A stretch of 5,016 nt of DNA from the NCBI GenBank assembly GCA_002432545.1, contig DJFR01000154.1:14684-19699 (forward strand), written 5' to 3'. The stretch's first letter is position 1; each line of letters begins with the position of its first letter. The notes under the pieces were generated by a model. It searched no databases. It saw only the letters and a program-made list of their open reading frames with translations, and was not told where the DNA came from. The DNA is from Flammeovirgaceae bacterium UBA5867. Its GTDB lineage: Bacteria > Bacteroidota > Bacteroidia > Cytophagales > Cyclobacteriaceae. The position numbers and the translations under genes are program-made. Shown here piece after piece: positions 4,676-5,016 of the stretch.

Positions 4676-5016
4676 ATGAACAGACGCGAAGCATTACAAC
4701 GTACAGCCCTTGCATTGGGCTATGCCGTAACCGGGCCTGCATTGATCGGTATGCTGAATGGCTGCAAGGCTGTGCCTGAACTTGCCTATACACCACAGTT
4801 CTTTACGGCAGAGCAAGCACTACTCGTTTCCGAACTTGCCGAAGTATTGATCCCTAAAACAGATACACCGGGTGCTAAAGATGCAGGTGTTCCTGCCTTT
4901 ATCGATGATATACTAAAAGAAATATATCCTCAGACAGACAAAGACAGGTTCATAAAAGGCCTTGCAGCTTTTGATGAAGAAGCAAAAAAGACATACGGAG
5001 AATCTTTTGCTGCCTG
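4676..5016 (+). CDS. Tat-signal lipoprotein, gluconate 2-dehydrogenase subunit 3-like (gamma) partner, N-terminal 113 residues
   Basis: This is the small partner subunit of GMC-type FAD dehydrogenases, which carries the folded flavoprotein through the Tat pathway and anchors it. The protein starts MNRREALQRTALALGY: a twin-arginine motif (Arg3-Arg4) followed by a hydrophobic stretch. LNGC at 27-30 resembles a lipobox with Cys30 as the lipidation site, so a Tat-exported lipoprotein is likely, although Asn at -2 is not the commonest residue. The mature part opens with a segment typical of the Gluconate_2-dh3 family: FFTAEQALLVSELAEVLIP (42-60) then KTDTPGAKDAGVPAFID (61-77). The gene is cut at the window edge; the family is usually about 170-240 residues. 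The ATG at 4676 is preceded by AT-rich sequence without an SD, as usual for Bacteroidota, and gives the complete signal. It is probably co-transcribed with the GMC gene. Any cytochrome c electron acceptor would lie outside the window. Confidence 0.9.
   Translation, partial: MNRREALQRTALALGYAVTGPALIGMLNGCKAVPELAYTPQFFTAEQALLVSELAEVLIPKTDTPGAKDAGVPAFIDDILKEIYPQTDKDRFIKGLAAFDEEAKKTYGESFAA

Overview
The window looks like Bacteroidota DNA, probably of the Cytophaga/Chitinophaga type. The evidence is a promoter of the TTG / TAnnTTTG class, A/T-rich start regions without Shine-Dalgarno sequences, a TPR-fused histidine kinase, and a GMC oxidoreductase paired with a gluconate 2-dehydrogenase subunit 3-like protein. 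I cannot name a species from sequence alone. AT-ending codons are common, and half of the isoleucine codons in the GMC gene are ATA.

Left part (1-855, minus strand). This is the 5' end of metY (O-acetylhomoserine sulfhydrylase) and its unusually elaborate 5' leader. Read in the direction of transcription it holds: a Bacteroidota-type promoter (790-760); a SAM-I (S-box) riboswitch (727-601) with all four helices and a compensated pseudoknot; a short ORF (602-462) ending in CMCNACCCCACCCC and stop; two hairpins built from its Cys codons (512-482 and 478-432); a C-rich, G-poor 141-nt spacer with no U-run terminator; and then metY (320 to beyond the window edge). The outer P1 helix of the riboswitch overlaps the first AUG of the Cys-rich ORF. 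The layout suggests a two-input switch in which SAM controls initiation on the leader ORF and cysteinyl-tRNA supply controls its elongation. This is the most interesting content of the window.

Middle (856-2616, minus strand). One long gene encodes a soluble histidine kinase with about seven TPRs, a short coiled coil, and HisKA and HATPase domains. It lies upstream of the metY promoter in the same orientation, and no response regulator is visible. A 303-bp AT-rich divergent intergenic region follows (2617-2919).

Right part (2920-5016, plus strand). An apparent operon encodes a GMC-family FAD oxidoreductase (569 aa), whose C-x5-C-x3-C motif matches the [3Fe-4S] motif of bacterial FAD sugar dehydrogenases. 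After 46 bp comes the start of a small Tat-signal, lipobox-bearing partner of the gluconate 2-dehydrogenase subunit 3 family, cut by the window edge. The oxidoreductase has no signal of its own, so it is probably carried to the periplasm by the Tat partner as a membrane-tethered sugar or polyol dehydrogenase. Substrate and electron acceptor cannot be read from the sequence.
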